This document shows positions 25,109 through 33,785 of a stretch of 64,000 nt of DNA, piece after piece (position 1 is the first letter of the stretch; every line of letters begins with the position of its first letter). The translations under genes and the position numbers were made by a program. Origin of the DNA: Chryseobacterium sp. MYb7 (lineage in GTDB: Bacteria > Bacteroidota > Bacteroidia > Flavobacteriales > Weeksellaceae); assembly GCF_002979455.1 (NCBI RefSeq), contig NZ_PCOU01000015.1, positions 1 to 64,000 on the forward strand, in the 5' to 3' direction. Below the pieces are notes generated by a model. It did no database searches. It saw only the letters and a program-made list of their open reading frames with translations, and had not been told where the DNA came from.

Positions 25109-26602
25109 TCATCGCCCAATCAATCCCTTCACATTCTTCGAAAAAACCACAATTCCTTTGTTCATCTCATCAAAATTAAGATCTCCAAATCCTAAACGCA
25201 TGGCCGTAAGCCCTTTATTCTGATACAGTAATGTTTTAGGAATGAAAAGATTGTCTTTTGCACAATTTCGGCTCAGTTGCATCAGATTCAGTGGAATATT
25301 CCATTCCAGCCATATGGCAAGCCCTCCGGAAGGTTTCTGAAACGTAATGAAATCACCTAAATTTTCTTTCAGTAATTCAGAAAAATAATCACGTCTTTCC
25401 TGATATACTTTTAAAGATTTTTTCAGATAACGGTTGATTTCCCCCTCTGCAATCATTTCTCCAAGCGCTCTTTCCATCAGAATATCTCCTTGACGGTCAA
25501 TAATTCCCAGATATTTACGCATTTCCGTCATCAGATTCTCCGGAGCAACAATAAAACCTGTCCTAAACCCTGGAGCTAAAGACTTTCCGAAAGAACCAAT
25601 ATAAATTACCATTCCGTTTGTATCAGCACTGGCCAAAGGAAGAATCGGACTTTTGTCGTAATGAAACTCATAATCATAATCATCTTCCAGAATAATAAAT
25701 CCGTATTCATTGGCTAATTCCAATAACTCAAATCTTCTCTGAGCACTCAAAGCAACAGTAGTAGGATAGTGGTGATGAGGTGTCAGATAAAGCATCCGTA
25801 TTTTCTGCTTTTTACAGGCTTCCCGCACGCTTTCTACAATAATTCCTTCCTCATCAATGGGAATAGAAACAATATCAACCCCAGCTTTCATAAAGATCAT
25901 ATTGACAGAAAAATAACTCAAAGCTCCCACCAATACGGTATCTCCAGCAGAAAGAAGAATCTCGGAAACAATATAAATACTCATTTCCGTACTTCGGGTG
26001 ATGAGCAGGTTATTTTTAGAAATAGGAAGTCCTCGGGAAAGATTCAGATATTGGGATAAATGTTCTTTAAAAAATTCACTTCCATCATGATTATAATGTC
26101 CCAAAGCCTTCTGATTAGATTTACGCTTCAAAATTGAGCTATAAAATCTTGAATGCTGTCCGATTTGGGTTAAACGGATATCCAGCACCCCATCATTAAA
26201 CACATACTCACAGTCCGAATGTTCAAAAGGATTATCTAAAATATTGGATGTTTTGAATGAAAAACCAGTGGAAACAGGATAGTTTTGAAGGTTATTCTGT
26301 TCAAAATTGTTCAATTTAACAGGTTTTTCCTGATCTTTTCCAATCACAAAAGTTCCTTTGTTTGGAAAACTCTCTGTCCAGCCCTGAGCCGACAGTTCAT
26401 CATACACCGCAACTGCTGTATTTCTGTGGATTTCCAGCATTTCACTGAAAGTTCTTGTTCCCGGAAGCTTGGTTCCGAAAGGCAAAAAGCCTCTCTGAAT
26501 CGCATTGATCAGCTGATTGGCAATCTGTAAATAGATAGATGTTTCTGATTTTCTATCAATTTTTATAAAACTTTCATAAGGAATCTTAACCGGACTATCC
26601 AT
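25109..26602 (-). CDS. MocR-type regulator (GntR HTH plus aminotransferase domain)
   Basis: A 497-residue two-domain regulator. Residues about 15-85 are a GntR winged helix (SIYLQIANQLINAIQRGFL, KLPGTRTFSEMLEIHRNTAV). From about 140 it is a fold-type-I aminotransferase domain with HHHYPTTVALS, EDDYDYEFHYD and the PLP lysine in SFGKSLAPGFRTGF. MocR proteins bind PLP and usually regulate the divergent neighbour. Here that is the biotin operon, whose BioF and BioA are PLP enzymes. The 66-base gap holds a direct repeat fit for a MocR dimer. A PdxR-type (vitamin B6) role remains possible. Confidence 0.9.
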   Translation of the reverse strand: MDSPVKIPYESFIKIDRKSETSIYLQIANQLINAIQRGFLPFGTKLPGTRTFSEMLEIHRNTAVAVYDELSAQGWTESFPNKGTFVIGKDQEKPVKLNNFEQNNLQNYPVSTGFSFKTSNILDNPFEHSDCEYVFNDGVLDIRLTQIGQHSRFYSSILKRKSNQKALGHYNHDGSEFFKEHLSQYLNLSRGLPISKNNLLITRSTEMSIYIVSEILLSAGDTVLVGALSYFSVNMIFMKAGVDIVSIPIDEEGIIVESVREACKKQKIRMLYLTPHHHYPTTVALSAQRRFELLELANEYGFIILEDDYDYEFHYDKSPILPLASADTNGMVIYIGSFGKSLAPGFRTGFIVAPENLMTEMRKYLGIIDRQGDILMERALGEMIAEGEINRYLKKSLKVYQERRDYFSELLKENLGDFITFQKPSGGLAIWLEWNIPLNLMQLSRNCAKDNLFIPKTLLYQNKGLTAMRLGFGDLNFDEMNKGIVVFSKNVKGLIGR

Positions 26603-26614
26603 AATATCAAAACT

Positions 26615-26641
26615 GGCACCATATAACCATCCGGCAATATA
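26615..26641. promoter_or_regulatory. Candidate MocR operator (direct repeat)
   Basis: GGCACCATA (26615-26623) is repeated as GGCAATATA (26633-26641), 7 of 9 identical and 18 bases apart. ACCAT also repeats at 26618 and 26626. MocR regulators typically bind direct repeats in the divergent region. The repeats lie directly upstream of and against the -7 element at 26643. Confidence 0.5.
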
Positions 26642-26642
26642 C

Positions 26643-26650
26643 TACTTTTG
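26643..26650 (+). promoter_or_regulatory. Biotin operon promoter -7 element
   Basis: TACTTTTG fits TAnnTTTG, 18 bases before the ATG at 26669. No TTG is found at the -33 distance; the direct repeat occupies that space, which fits an activator-dependent promoter. Confidence 0.55.
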
Positions 26651-26668
26651 ACATCAAAATAAAAATCT

Positions 26669-27292
26669 ATGGAATTTCATCATCTGTTAAAAAAAATTGT
26701 ACAGGAAGGAAACACCCACGCCAAGTGGCTGAACACACTTTCTTTTATGGAAAATGCCGGTGCAAGAAAAATATCAAAATGTGAACATCCAACATTGGTT
26801 TCTCAGATACAGCTGAAACACGCTGCTGAAGAGCACCGCCACGCTTATTATTTAAAGAAACAAATAGGGAAAATCAATCCTGAACTTTGCAAAACCTACG
26901 AAACTACAGAACTTCTGGCACCTATTGCAACAAGCCAATATCTTCACTCATTGGATATTAAAGCCTGCCGTTATCTTCAGAAAGCATTCAATCTTGATAA
27001 GGTAGATATTAAGTATGCAGCCTATCTTTTTGTAACCTATGCTATTGAAGTTCGTGCTGATGAGCTTTACCCAGTATATCAGCAAGTACTTACGGAAGCG
27101 TCTTCTAAAATCATGGTAAAATCGATCATTCTTGAAGAAGAGGGACATTTGGAAGAAATGATTCATCAGCTCAATGAATTTGCTCCAGACTGGAAGCATC
27201 ATGCAGAACATATTTTAACCATTGAAAAAGAATTACATGAAGAATGGATCAATGCTGTTACCCAGGAAGTCGCTCAGTTGAATTATGCTTAG
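26669..27292 (+). CDS. Ferritin-like diiron protein at the head of the biotin operon
   Basis: A 207-residue, all-helical protein with the four-helix diiron ligand pattern: Glu28 (FMENAG), Glu55-x-x-His58 (EEHRH), Glu127 (YAIEVRADE) and Glu157-x-x-His160 (EEEGH). I do not recognise a named family. It overlaps bioF by 8 bases and is the first gene of bioF-bioD-bioB. No bioC, bioH or P450 bioI is in the window. Diiron oxygenases can cleave or hydroxylate acyl chains, so a role in making the pimeloyl precursor is an attractive inference. Iron storage or an unrelated oxidation is the alternative. Confidence 0.75.
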   Translation: MEFHHLLKKIVQEGNTHAKWLNTLSFMENAGARKISKCEHPTLVSQIQLKHAAEEHRHAYYLKKQIGKINPELCKTYETTELLAPIATSQYLHSLDIKACRYLQKAFNLDKVDIKYAAYLFVTYAIEVRADELYPVYQQVLTEASSKIMVKSIILEEEGHLEEMIHQLNEFAPDWKHHAEHILTIEKELHEEWINAVTQEVAQLNYA

Positions 27293-28394
27293 CAACAGCT
27301 CTCGTTTTCAGGAATCTCTTGATAAAAGAAAAGAGGAGGGAACGTTAAGGCGTTTACGGCTTCAACCTGATGGAATTGATTTTTATTCCAACGATTATCT
27401 GGGATTGGCAAAAAGCAAAGAACTTCAGCATTTATTGCTGCAAAAGATTACGGATAACCCTCAGTTGCTTTCCGGAAGTACAGGTTCAAGGCTGATTAGC
27501 GGAAATAGTGATATTGCAGTTTCTGTGGAAAAGGATATTGCCCAAAAACATCATTTCGAATCAGCATTGCTTTTTCCGTCGGGATATAATGCAAATCTGG
27601 CTTTGTTTTCTACGCTTCCCAGTCGTCACGATACCGTTATTGTGGACGAACAGATTCATCGGTCAGTACATGATGCCTGTAAACTTTCGAATGCTAGAAA
27701 ATTGAAATTCAAGCATAATGAGATTGAAGATCTTGAAAATATTTTAAAAAGACAGGAAGGTCATTGTTATATCGCTATAGAAAGTCTTTATTCCATGGAA
27801 GGAGATTTTGCTCCTATTCAGGAAATTGCTTCGATTGCAGGTAAATATAAAGCTTCTTTGATTGTAGATGAAGCCCATGCATTTGGAATCTTTGGATATG
27901 GATTGATTGAAAAATATCAATTACAACATCATGTTTCAGCGGCAGTTGTGACCTATGGAAAAGCTCTTGGAGCCCATGGAGCGGCAATTCTCTGTAATGA
28001 AACGGTGAAATCTTACCTGATCAATTTTGCAAGTCCGTTCATTTATACCACATCAGCACAGGATTTCCAGTGGATAAGTATAAAAACAGGATATGAATTT
28101 TTAGATCAGCATCATGAACTAGCAGTAAAGCTTCAGGATAATATTAAAATTTTCCGAAGCAGAAATTTACAGTCTCCGTCAGCAGAAACAAGTCCGGTTC
28201 AGGCTATTGTAATTCCAGATAACCAAAGATTAAAAGAATTACAGGGCACTTTATCTGAAGAAGGATTTTTAACCTACGCCATCTACAGCCCTACAGTAAA
28301 AGAAGGAAGTGAACGGTTAAGAATATGTCTTCACAGCTTTAATACAGAAGAAGAAATTATGAAACTGACAGAAATTATTAAAGAATTTATTTAA
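27285..28394 (+). CDS. bioF: 8-amino-7-oxononanoate synthase BioF
   Basis: A 369-residue alpha-oxoamine synthase. It has DFYSNDYLGLAKS, the GSTGSRLISGNS loop, VDEAHAFGIFGYG and the PLP lysine in VTYGKALGAHGAA. It condenses a pimeloyl thioester with alanine to give 8-amino-7-oxononanoate. The start is chosen at 27285, overlapping the diiron gene by 8 bases (translational coupling). Its context with bioD, bioB and bioA removes doubt between BioF and the related Kbl/SPT enzymes. Confidence 0.95.
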   Translation: MLSNSSRFQESLDKRKEEGTLRRLRLQPDGIDFYSNDYLGLAKSKELQHLLLQKITDNPQLLSGSTGSRLISGNSDIAVSVEKDIAQKHHFESALLFPSGYNANLALFSTLPSRHDTVIVDEQIHRSVHDACKLSNARKLKFKHNEIEDLENILKRQEGHCYIAIESLYSMEGDFAPIQEIASIAGKYKASLIVDEAHAFGIFGYGLIEKYQLQHHVSAAVVTYGKALGAHGAAILCNETVKSYLINFASPFIYTTSAQDFQWISIKTGYEFLDQHHELAVKLQDNIKIFRSRNLQSPSAETSPVQAIVIPDNQRLKELQGTLSEEGFLTYAIYSPTVKEGSERLRICLHSFNTEEEIMKLTEIIKEFI

Positions 28395-28454
28395 AATAAA
28401 AAGGGAAAATAAAGCAATTTTCTCGGAAAACTTCCAATCACGAATCACGAAAAC

Positions 28455-29069
28455 ATGAAATTATTTATAACAGGAATAGGAACCGAAATAGGGAAAACAG
28501 TCTGTTCAGCCGTTTTAGTACAGTATTTTAAAACAGAATACTGGAAACCCATACAGTCTGGAGATCTTCATTATACAGACAGTCATAAAATTGAAGCCTG
28601 GACAGATACCGACTTTTGCCATCCGGAAACTTTCCGTTTACAGCTGGCTGCATCGCCACATCAGTCTGCAAGAGAAGAAAATATCACCATCAACCTGAAT
28701 GATTTTCAACTCCCAAAAACAGCAAGTCCACTAATTGTAGAAGGAGCCGGAGGGCTTATGGTACCCATATCAGACACTACTTTCATGATCGATCTGATTG
28801 AAGAATTAAACCTTTCGGCAGCATTGGTAGTGAGAAATTATTTAGGATGTATTAATCACAGTTTGTTGTCAATCATCGCGCTACGACAGAGAGAAATTCA
28901 GCTGGAATATTTAATTCTTAATGGAGATTTTCCGGAAGACACAGAAAGAGTGATCTGCAGTTTTATCGAAAAAGAAACAAAAATTATAAAGATTCCGGAG
29001 ATCAATACTACCGATAAGGAATCTATACAACTTGCTGCAAAGCAATTAACAATAACAAAAATAGGATAA
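28455..29069 (+). CDS. bioD: Dethiobiotin synthetase BioD
   Basis: A 204-residue P-loop carboxylase: [18 protein letters not shown] at the start, KPIQSG for substrate binding and [12 protein letters not shown] for magnesium/ATP. It closes the ureido ring of dethiobiotin from diaminopelargonate, CO2 and ATP. It is a little shorter than the E. coli enzyme. It lies 60 bases after bioF and overlaps bioB by one base (TAATG). Confidence 0.95.
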   Translation: MKLFITGIGTEIGKTVCSAVLVQYFKTEYWKPIQSGDLHYTDSHKIEAWTDTDFCHPETFRLQLAASPHQSAREENITINLNDFQLPKTASPLIVEGAGGLMVPISDTTFMIDLIEELNLSAALVVRNYLGCINHSLLSIIALRQREIQLEYLILNGDFPEDTERVICSFIEKETKIIKIPEINTTDKESIQLAAKQLTITKIG

Positions 29070-30052
29070 TGGATACAAAAACAACATTAAGAAACAACTG
29101 GACTAAAGAAGAAATTGAGGAAATTTATCACCTTCCTCTCATGGAACTGATCTATAAAGCAGCCACCGTACACCGCGAATGGCATGATCCTTCTGAAGTA
29201 CAGATTTCCACTTTATTATCCATCAAAACCGGCGGATGTCCTGAAGACTGTTCATACTGTGGACAGGCAGCCCGTTATCACACGAATATTAAAGTACAGG
29301 CTTTATTGCCTACAGAAACTGTAATTGCCCATGCCCAGAAAGCAAAAGATTCCGGATCATCAAGATTCTGTATGGCTGCTGCATGGCGTGAAGTTCGTAA
29401 TAACCGTGATTTCGACAGGGTAATTGATATGGTAAAAGGCGTAAACGATCTTGGTCTGGAAGTTTGCTGTACACTGGGAATGCTTACCGAAGAACAGGCG
29501 ATCAGATTGCAGGAAGCAGGATTATATGCTTACAATCACAATCTGGATACTTCTGAGCAATATTATGAAGAAATCATCTCTACTAGAACTTTTGACAATA
29601 GAATCAATACCATCAATAACGTAAGAAAAGCAGGAATCACAGTATGTTCCGGAGGAATTATCGGGCTTGGTGAAACCCACAGAGATAGAATTTCAATGCT
29701 TCTGACGTTGGCAACAATGCCAAAACATCCGGAATCTGTTCCTATCAATGCATTAGCGAGAGTTGCAGGAACACCGTTAGAAGACAATGAGAAAGTAGAT
29801 ACCTGGGAAATGGTAAGAATGATTGCCACAGCAAGAATTGTAATGCCTTCTTCTATGGTGAGATTAAGTGCTGGTCGTATAGAAATGTCGGAAACCGAGC
29901 AGGCATGGTGCTTTATGGCAGGAGCCAATTCTATTTTCACAGGAGAAAGAGAAACGTTATTGGTAACACCTAATCCTGGAGTTTCCGAAGATATGCAGAT
30001 GCTTCAGACATTAGGACTGAAACCAATGATGAAAAAAGAAACATGCTGCTAG
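29069..30052 (+). CDS. bioB: Biotin synthase BioB
   Basis: A 327-residue radical-SAM enzyme. The 4Fe-4S cysteines are Cys57, Cys61 and Cys64 ([12 protein letters not shown]). [12 protein letters not shown] and GGIIGLGET follow, and [16 protein letters not shown] is near the C-terminus. It inserts sulfur into dethiobiotin. Its ATG overlaps the bioD stop. The terminal CC is usual. The repeat-bounded insertion to bioA begins two bases after the stop. Confidence 0.96.
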   Translation: MDTKTTLRNNWTKEEIEEIYHLPLMELIYKAATVHREWHDPSEVQISTLLSIKTGGCPEDCSYCGQAARYHTNIKVQALLPTETVIAHAQKAKDSGSSRFCMAAAWREVRNNRDFDRVIDMVKGVNDLGLEVCCTLGMLTEEQAIRLQEAGLYAYNHNLDTSEQYYEEIISTRTFDNRINTINNVRKAGITVCSGGIIGLGETHRDRISMLLTLATMPKHPESVPINALARVAGTPLEDNEKVDTWEMVRMIATARIVMPSSMVRLSAGRIEMSETEQAWCFMAGANSIFTGERETLLVTPNPGVSEDMQMLQTLGLKPMMKKETCC

Positions 30053-30053
30053 A

Positions 30054-30459
30054 TAATTATGAATGATAAATTATGAGTGATGAGTTGGATTATTGTTATT
30101 ATAGCACTTATTATAAAATTGGTTTTTGAATTTTTATAAACTACTGTAATCGGATATGAGTTGGAAAACGCAAAGACGCGAAGATTTTGAAGGTAAATAA
30201 TATTTTAAAGCGCAATGATTTTATCTCCGATAAAATTGAAAAGTACAAATTTTATCCTTTTGCAAGTTATGAATGATATAAAAAATCTACGGGAAAATTA
30301 TAACACATTCTTTGCTGAAAATCTAATATTGAGCGAAGTCGAAATTTTTTTGCGCCTTAAAATATTAGCAATCGATGATAAATTTTGCGCCTTTGCACTT
30401 AATCTAACATTTAACATATTCAACTAAATTATTGTTAGATCCAATTTCATCACTCATTA
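30054..30459. mobile_element. MITE-like insertion between bioB and bioA (repeat copy 2)
   Basis: This 427-base gap interrupts the biotin operon. It opens two bases after the bioB stop with TAATTATGAATGATAAATTA, almost the same as the left end of the cassette at 53661. Arms at 30071-30090 and 30439-30459 are imperfect inverted repeats sharing ATGAGTGATGA and TTGGAT. Inside are module A (30217-30238) and module C (30314-30345), both inverted relative to copy 1, and module B (30385-30400). No gene is evident. Confidence 0.6.
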
Positions 30460-30479
30460 TTACTTTTTTACATCAATAT

Positions 30480-31772
30480 ATGAATACAATAACAAAAGAA
30501 ATCAGCCTGCAACAGAGAGATAAATCCGTCAACTGGCATCCCTATACGCAGATGAAAACAGCTGACGATATTATTCCCATTGTAAAGGGAAAAGGAGTTT
30601 ACCTTTATGATAATGAAGGTAAACAATATCTGGATGTTGTTTCATCATGGTGGGTAACGTTGCACGGGCATTCACATCCTTATATTGCACAACGTGTTTT
30701 TGAGCAGTTAAGCACGCTGGAACAGGTTATTTTTGCAGGATTTACGCATGAACCGGCTGTAAAGCTTTCAGAAAACTTACTGAAGCTGCTTCCGGCTGGT
30801 CAGGAAAAGGTTTTTTACTCCGATAATGGTTCTACAGCAGTAGAAGTTGCATTAAAAATGTGTATTCAATATGCATATAATCAGGAAAAAAAGAAAACCA
30901 AGATTTTAGCTTTTAAAAATGCATATCACGGAGATACCTTCGGAGCGATGTCTGTAAGCGGAAAGAGTTTCTGGACAAGACCTTTCGAAAGCATGCTGTT
31001 TGAAGTTGTTTTTATTGACACCCCCAATGCTGAGAACCTGGATAGTTTACATGCGCAGATTAAAGAATTAGCCGATGAAGTAGCCTGTTTTATCTATGAG
31101 CCATTAGTTCAGGGTGCTGCCGGAATGTTGATGTATAAAGCAGAAGATCTCAGCCAGTTGATGAAATACTGCAGGGAAGAAGGAGTCCTTATGATTCAGG
31201 ATGAAGTTTTTACAGGATTTGGGAGAACGGGTAAGCTTTTCGCAGCAGATTATCTCACAGAAAAACCGGACATTATGTGTTTTTCAAAAGGATTGACAGG
31301 AGGAACAATACCTATGGGAATCACGACCTGTTCCAACGAAATATACAATGCTTTCCTTTCTGATGACCGTTATAAAACCTTATTTCACGGGCATTCGTTT
31401 ACAGCTAATCCTTTAGCATGTACCGCAGCTCTTGCCAGCATGGAACTATTACTTACAGACGAAACTCAAATGAATATCAACCGCATTACACATCAGCATT
31501 CTGAGTTTGTGAAAGCACTTGCTTTTCATCCTCATGTAGAAAAGGTTCGACAAATCGGAACTATTTTAGCGTTCGATTTTAAAACCGGGAATGATACTTC
31601 TTATTTCAATGAAATAGGGAAGAAGCTTTACAATGAATTCTTACAGAGAGGGATTATCATGAGGCCGTTGGGAAATGTAATCTATCTGGTTCCTCCGTAT
31701 TGTATTACTTCCGAAGAATTAGACTTTGTATATCAGGATATTATGGAAGTTTTGGATCTGTTTAAAGAGTAA
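30480..31772 (+). CDS. bioA: Adenosylmethionine-8-amino-7-oxononanoate aminotransferase BioA
   Basis: A 430-residue class III aminotransferase. Visible are NWHPYTQMKTAD, SWWVTLHGHSHPYI (typical of BioA), FYSDNGSTAVEVALKM, QDEVFTGFGRTG and the PLP lysine in CFSKGLTGGTIPMG. It converts 8-amino-7-oxononanoate to diaminopelargonate with SAM as amino donor. ATG 30480 is chosen; an upstream TTG at 30432 lies in the repeat element. It is separated from bioB by the insertion and ends at a strong terminator. Confidence 0.95.
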   Translation: MNTITKEISLQQRDKSVNWHPYTQMKTADDIIPIVKGKGVYLYDNEGKQYLDVVSSWWVTLHGHSHPYIAQRVFEQLSTLEQVIFAGFTHEPAVKLSENLLKLLPAGQEKVFYSDNGSTAVEVALKMCIQYAYNQEKKKTKILAFKNAYHGDTFGAMSVSGKSFWTRPFESMLFEVVFIDTPNAENLDSLHAQIKELADEVACFIYEPLVQGAAGMLMYKAEDLSQLMKYCREEGVLMIQDEVFTGFGRTGKLFAADYLTEKPDIMCFSKGLTGGTIPMGITTCSNEIYNAFLSDDRYKTLFHGHSFTANPLACTAALASMELLLTDETQMNINRITHQHSEFVKALAFHPHVEKVRQIGTILAFDFKTGNDTSYFNEIGKKLYNEFLQRGIIMRPLGNVIYLVPPYCITSEELDFVYQDIMEVLDLFKE

Positions 31773-31816
31773 ACAATCCGTTTTTCGGTAATAATTATTT
31801 TTAATTTTTTTAATGT

Positions 31817-31845
31817 ACCTTATAGGTTTCCAGAACCTATAAGGT
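31817..31845 (+). terminator. Terminator after bioA
   Basis: A 12-bp perfect stem (ACCTTATAGGTT / AACCTATAAGGT) with a 5-base loop and a T-run. It lies between convergent genes. Confidence 0.8.
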
Positions 31846-31875
31846 TTTTATGTTTAATGCTGGTGCCAGTATTTT

Positions 31876-32430
31876 TTAAAGTTCCTGTTCTGCTTTCTTC
31901 AATACACTAATCAGCTCTTTCAATTCATCTTTACTGAATTCCAATAAATTCTGGTTTAAATAATGAGACGGAATTTTTATATAATTAACCCACGAAGAAA
32001 GTTTTTCCCGATAAACACTTCCAAATTCAATATTACTCATCGTAACAAACTTGTATTTGGTTTCCTGATTCGCCTTTTCATTTTCTCTCTGTTCAACAGT
32101 CTGAAGAGCCTGAATCAGTTTTCCCAGTTCATTCTTATCAAGGGTGAGTGTTTTTTTGGATATTTCATCAAATGTTTCGTATTCATACATGATTCCCAGA
32201 AGAGATTCTGATGAGCTGTCAGATACATCTTTCGTTACAATTTTTTGAATATTCAGGTTTTTAAACTTACCCAGATTGGTGATTTTTTTCTCAATTAATG
32301 TACCTTTTCTTGAATTGACAGTAAGTCCGCGGGATGTGGTATTAGATCTTTGAATCGTTGGCGGAGGCGCTATCTGTGCACCTGCCCATGTACCTAGTAC
32401 ACAGGATATCAAAATAATGATTCTTTTCAT
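31876..32430 (-). CDS. Secreted protein of unknown function
   Basis: A 184-residue protein with a clear signal peptide (MKRIIILISCVLGTWAGAQ) followed by a proline-rich start (IAPPPTIQR). The rest is charged with alternating strand- and helix-like segments (VTMSNIEFGSVYREKLSSWV, FSKDELKELISVLKKAEQEL). I do not recognise a family. The end repeats a pattern seen in the middle (LDKNELGKLIQALQTVEQ and FSKDELKELISVLKKAEQ), so it may consist of two related halves. Periplasmic or surface location is expected. Single gene. Confidence 0.65.
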   Translation of the reverse strand: MKRIIILISCVLGTWAGAQIAPPPTIQRSNTTSRGLTVNSRKGTLIEKKITNLGKFKNLNIQKIVTKDVSDSSSESLLGIMYEYETFDEISKKTLTLDKNELGKLIQALQTVEQRENEKANQETKYKFVTMSNIEFGSVYREKLSSWVNYIKIPSHYLNQNLLEFSKDELKELISVLKKAEQEL

Positions 32431-32512
32431 TTGTAAAAATTGTTATTAGTTTTTATACACTTAAAATTATACTGTAATATTCGACAATATATAAAATATT
32501 AATCAAATAGTT

Positions 32513-32827
32513 TTAGCCAAGTTCATTTCCCCAGGAATGAAGTTCGGAAAGAATAGGTCCCAGCTTTTGCCCTTTCTCCGTTAATTTATAATAGACTTCC
32601 GGCGGAAAATTATAAACTTCAATCCGTTCAATAATAAAATCATCTTCCAGCTGCTTCAGCTGCTCTGCCAATACTTTCTTGGAAACCCGGGGTATATTTC
32701 GCCAAAGCTCCACAAAACGCACCTGATCTTCTTCCAAAAGATTATGCAGGATTAAAGGTTTCCATTTACCCGAAAGAATTGTCAGGCTTCGTCTTAATCC
32801 ACAGTTTTTATATTCTTCAAAATTCAT
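32513..32827 (-). CDS. HxlR-family transcriptional regulator
   Basis: A 104-residue winged-helix protein: NCGLRRSLTILSGKWKPLILHNL, the recognition helix region ELWRNIPRVSKKVLAEQLKQLE, and the wing NFPPEVYYKLTEKG. One conserved cysteine is near the N-terminus (YKNCGL). It diverges from an MBL-fold hydrolase gene with a 92-base gap that contains a GGTTAACC / GGTAACC repeat, so it probably controls that gene. Confidence 0.9.
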   Translation of the reverse strand: MNFEEYKNCGLRRSLTILSGKWKPLILHNLLEEDQVRFVELWRNIPRVSKKVLAEQLKQLEDDFIIERIEVYNFPPEVYYKLTEKGQKLGPILSELHSWGNELG

Positions 32828-32846
32828 AAGTTCATTGAATATTTAT

Positions 32847-32865
32847 GGTTAACCTTTTGGTAACC
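32847..32865. promoter_or_regulatory. Candidate operator of the second HxlR regulator
   Basis: GGTTAACC, four Ts, then GGTAACC. The two halves read as an inverted or direct repeat. The site lies between the divergent regulator and the MBL promoter at 32871-32900. Confidence 0.4.
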
Positions 32866-32870
32866 TTCGA

Positions 32871-32900
32871 TTGTTTTACCCTCATTGGGCAATAGCTTTG
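32871..32900 (+). promoter_or_regulatory. Promoter of the MBL hydrolase gene
   Basis: TTG (32871-32873), 19 bases, TAGCTTTG (32893-32900), 19 bases before the ATG. A good Bacteroidota promoter, placed next to the HxlR operator candidate. Confidence 0.6.
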
Positions 32901-32919
32901 CTATACAAACTTAAGTAAA

Positions 32920-33687
32920 ATGAAATTACAATTATGGCGCAATGCAACATTGCTATTGAATATTGACGGCATTTCTATTCTGGTGGATCCCATGCTAGGA
33001 GATAAAGGCTCTATGGGAAAGATGCCTATGACAGACAGTGAATTACTGAACCCCCTAGTAGGACTGCCTTTCAGCAGAGAAGAATTAAAGAAAAAATTAG
33101 AAGGAATTGATGCTGTGGCGGTAACCCATCTTCATCCAGATCATTGGGATACTGAGGCTATTGAGCTTCTTGATAAAAATATTCCGATCATCTGTTCTGA
33201 TTCTATTTCAGACCATATTGCAGCACAAGGATTTACCAATATTATTGCTTTGAATAATAAGATTCAGTGGAAAAATATTGAGATATCTACAACCAAAGGT
33301 CAACATGGAACCGGAGAAATCGGAGAAAAAATGGGAATCGTAAATGGTTTTGTTTTTAAAAAAGAAAATCAATCTGTCTACATTGTAGGAGATACCATCT
33401 GGTATGATGAAATTGCACAAGAAATTGACAAACACAAACCACAGCACATTATTGTAGCTGGAGGTGCTGCTACTTTTTCCGTAGGAGATCCTATTATCAT
33501 GACCAGTGAAGATATTATAAAAGTCTGCAAATACGCTCCGGAATCCACTGTTTGGGTAACTCATCTGGAAGCCGTAAGTCATTGCAGGGAAGACCGAAAA
33601 TATATCAAAGAGAAGATTAATGAAAATGGATTAGCTACAAGATGTTTTATCCTTGATGATGGAGAAAAAGTTGACTTTCATTTTTAA
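32920..33687 (+). CDS. MBL-fold metal-dependent hydrolase (UlaG-like)
   Basis: A 255-residue metallo-beta-lactamase-fold protein with the binding signature THLHPDH (His70, His72, Asp74, His75), VYIVGDTIWY and WVTHLEAVSH. It starts directly on the fold (WRNATLLLNIDGISILVDPML), which fits the UlaG/L-ascorbate-6-P lactonase-like branch. Cytoplasmic; substrate unknown. It is under a divergent HxlR regulator, a common arrangement for inducible detoxification genes. Confidence 0.85.
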   Translation: MKLQLWRNATLLLNIDGISILVDPMLGDKGSMGKMPMTDSELLNPLVGLPFSREELKKKLEGIDAVAVTHLHPDHWDTEAIELLDKNIPIICSDSISDHIAAQGFTNIIALNNKIQWKNIEISTTKGQHGTGEIGEKMGIVNGFVFKKENQSVYIVGDTIWYDEIAQEIDKHKPQHIIVAGGAATFSVGDPIIMTSEDIIKVCKYAPESTVWVTHLEAVSHCREDRKYIKEKINENGLATRCFILDDGEKVDFHF

Positions 33688-33734
33688 TTTTTGAATACAA
33701 AAATGACTCAAAAAGAAGTAATATAGAGACAAAT

Positions 33735-33767
33735 AAAAAAGGATAGAAATGAGTTCTATCCTTTTTT
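33735..33767. terminator. Bidirectional terminator
   Basis: A 14-bp stem (AAAAAAGGATAGAA / TTCTATCCTTTTTT) with a 5-base loop between the convergent MBL and MFS genes. Confidence 0.85.
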
Positions 33768-33785
33768 ATTTATCAAATGGTAATT

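Noticed and set aside
30072..30128. Short frame beginning ATGAGTGATGAG in the bioB-bioA insertion, as a remnant of a four-helix-bundle gene
   Set aside because: Only the first two residues correspond to the cassette gene at 53687; the rest has no similarity.
30432..30479. Upstream TTG start for bioA
   Set aside because: It lies in the right inverted arm of the insertion, and the added residues are not part of BioA.
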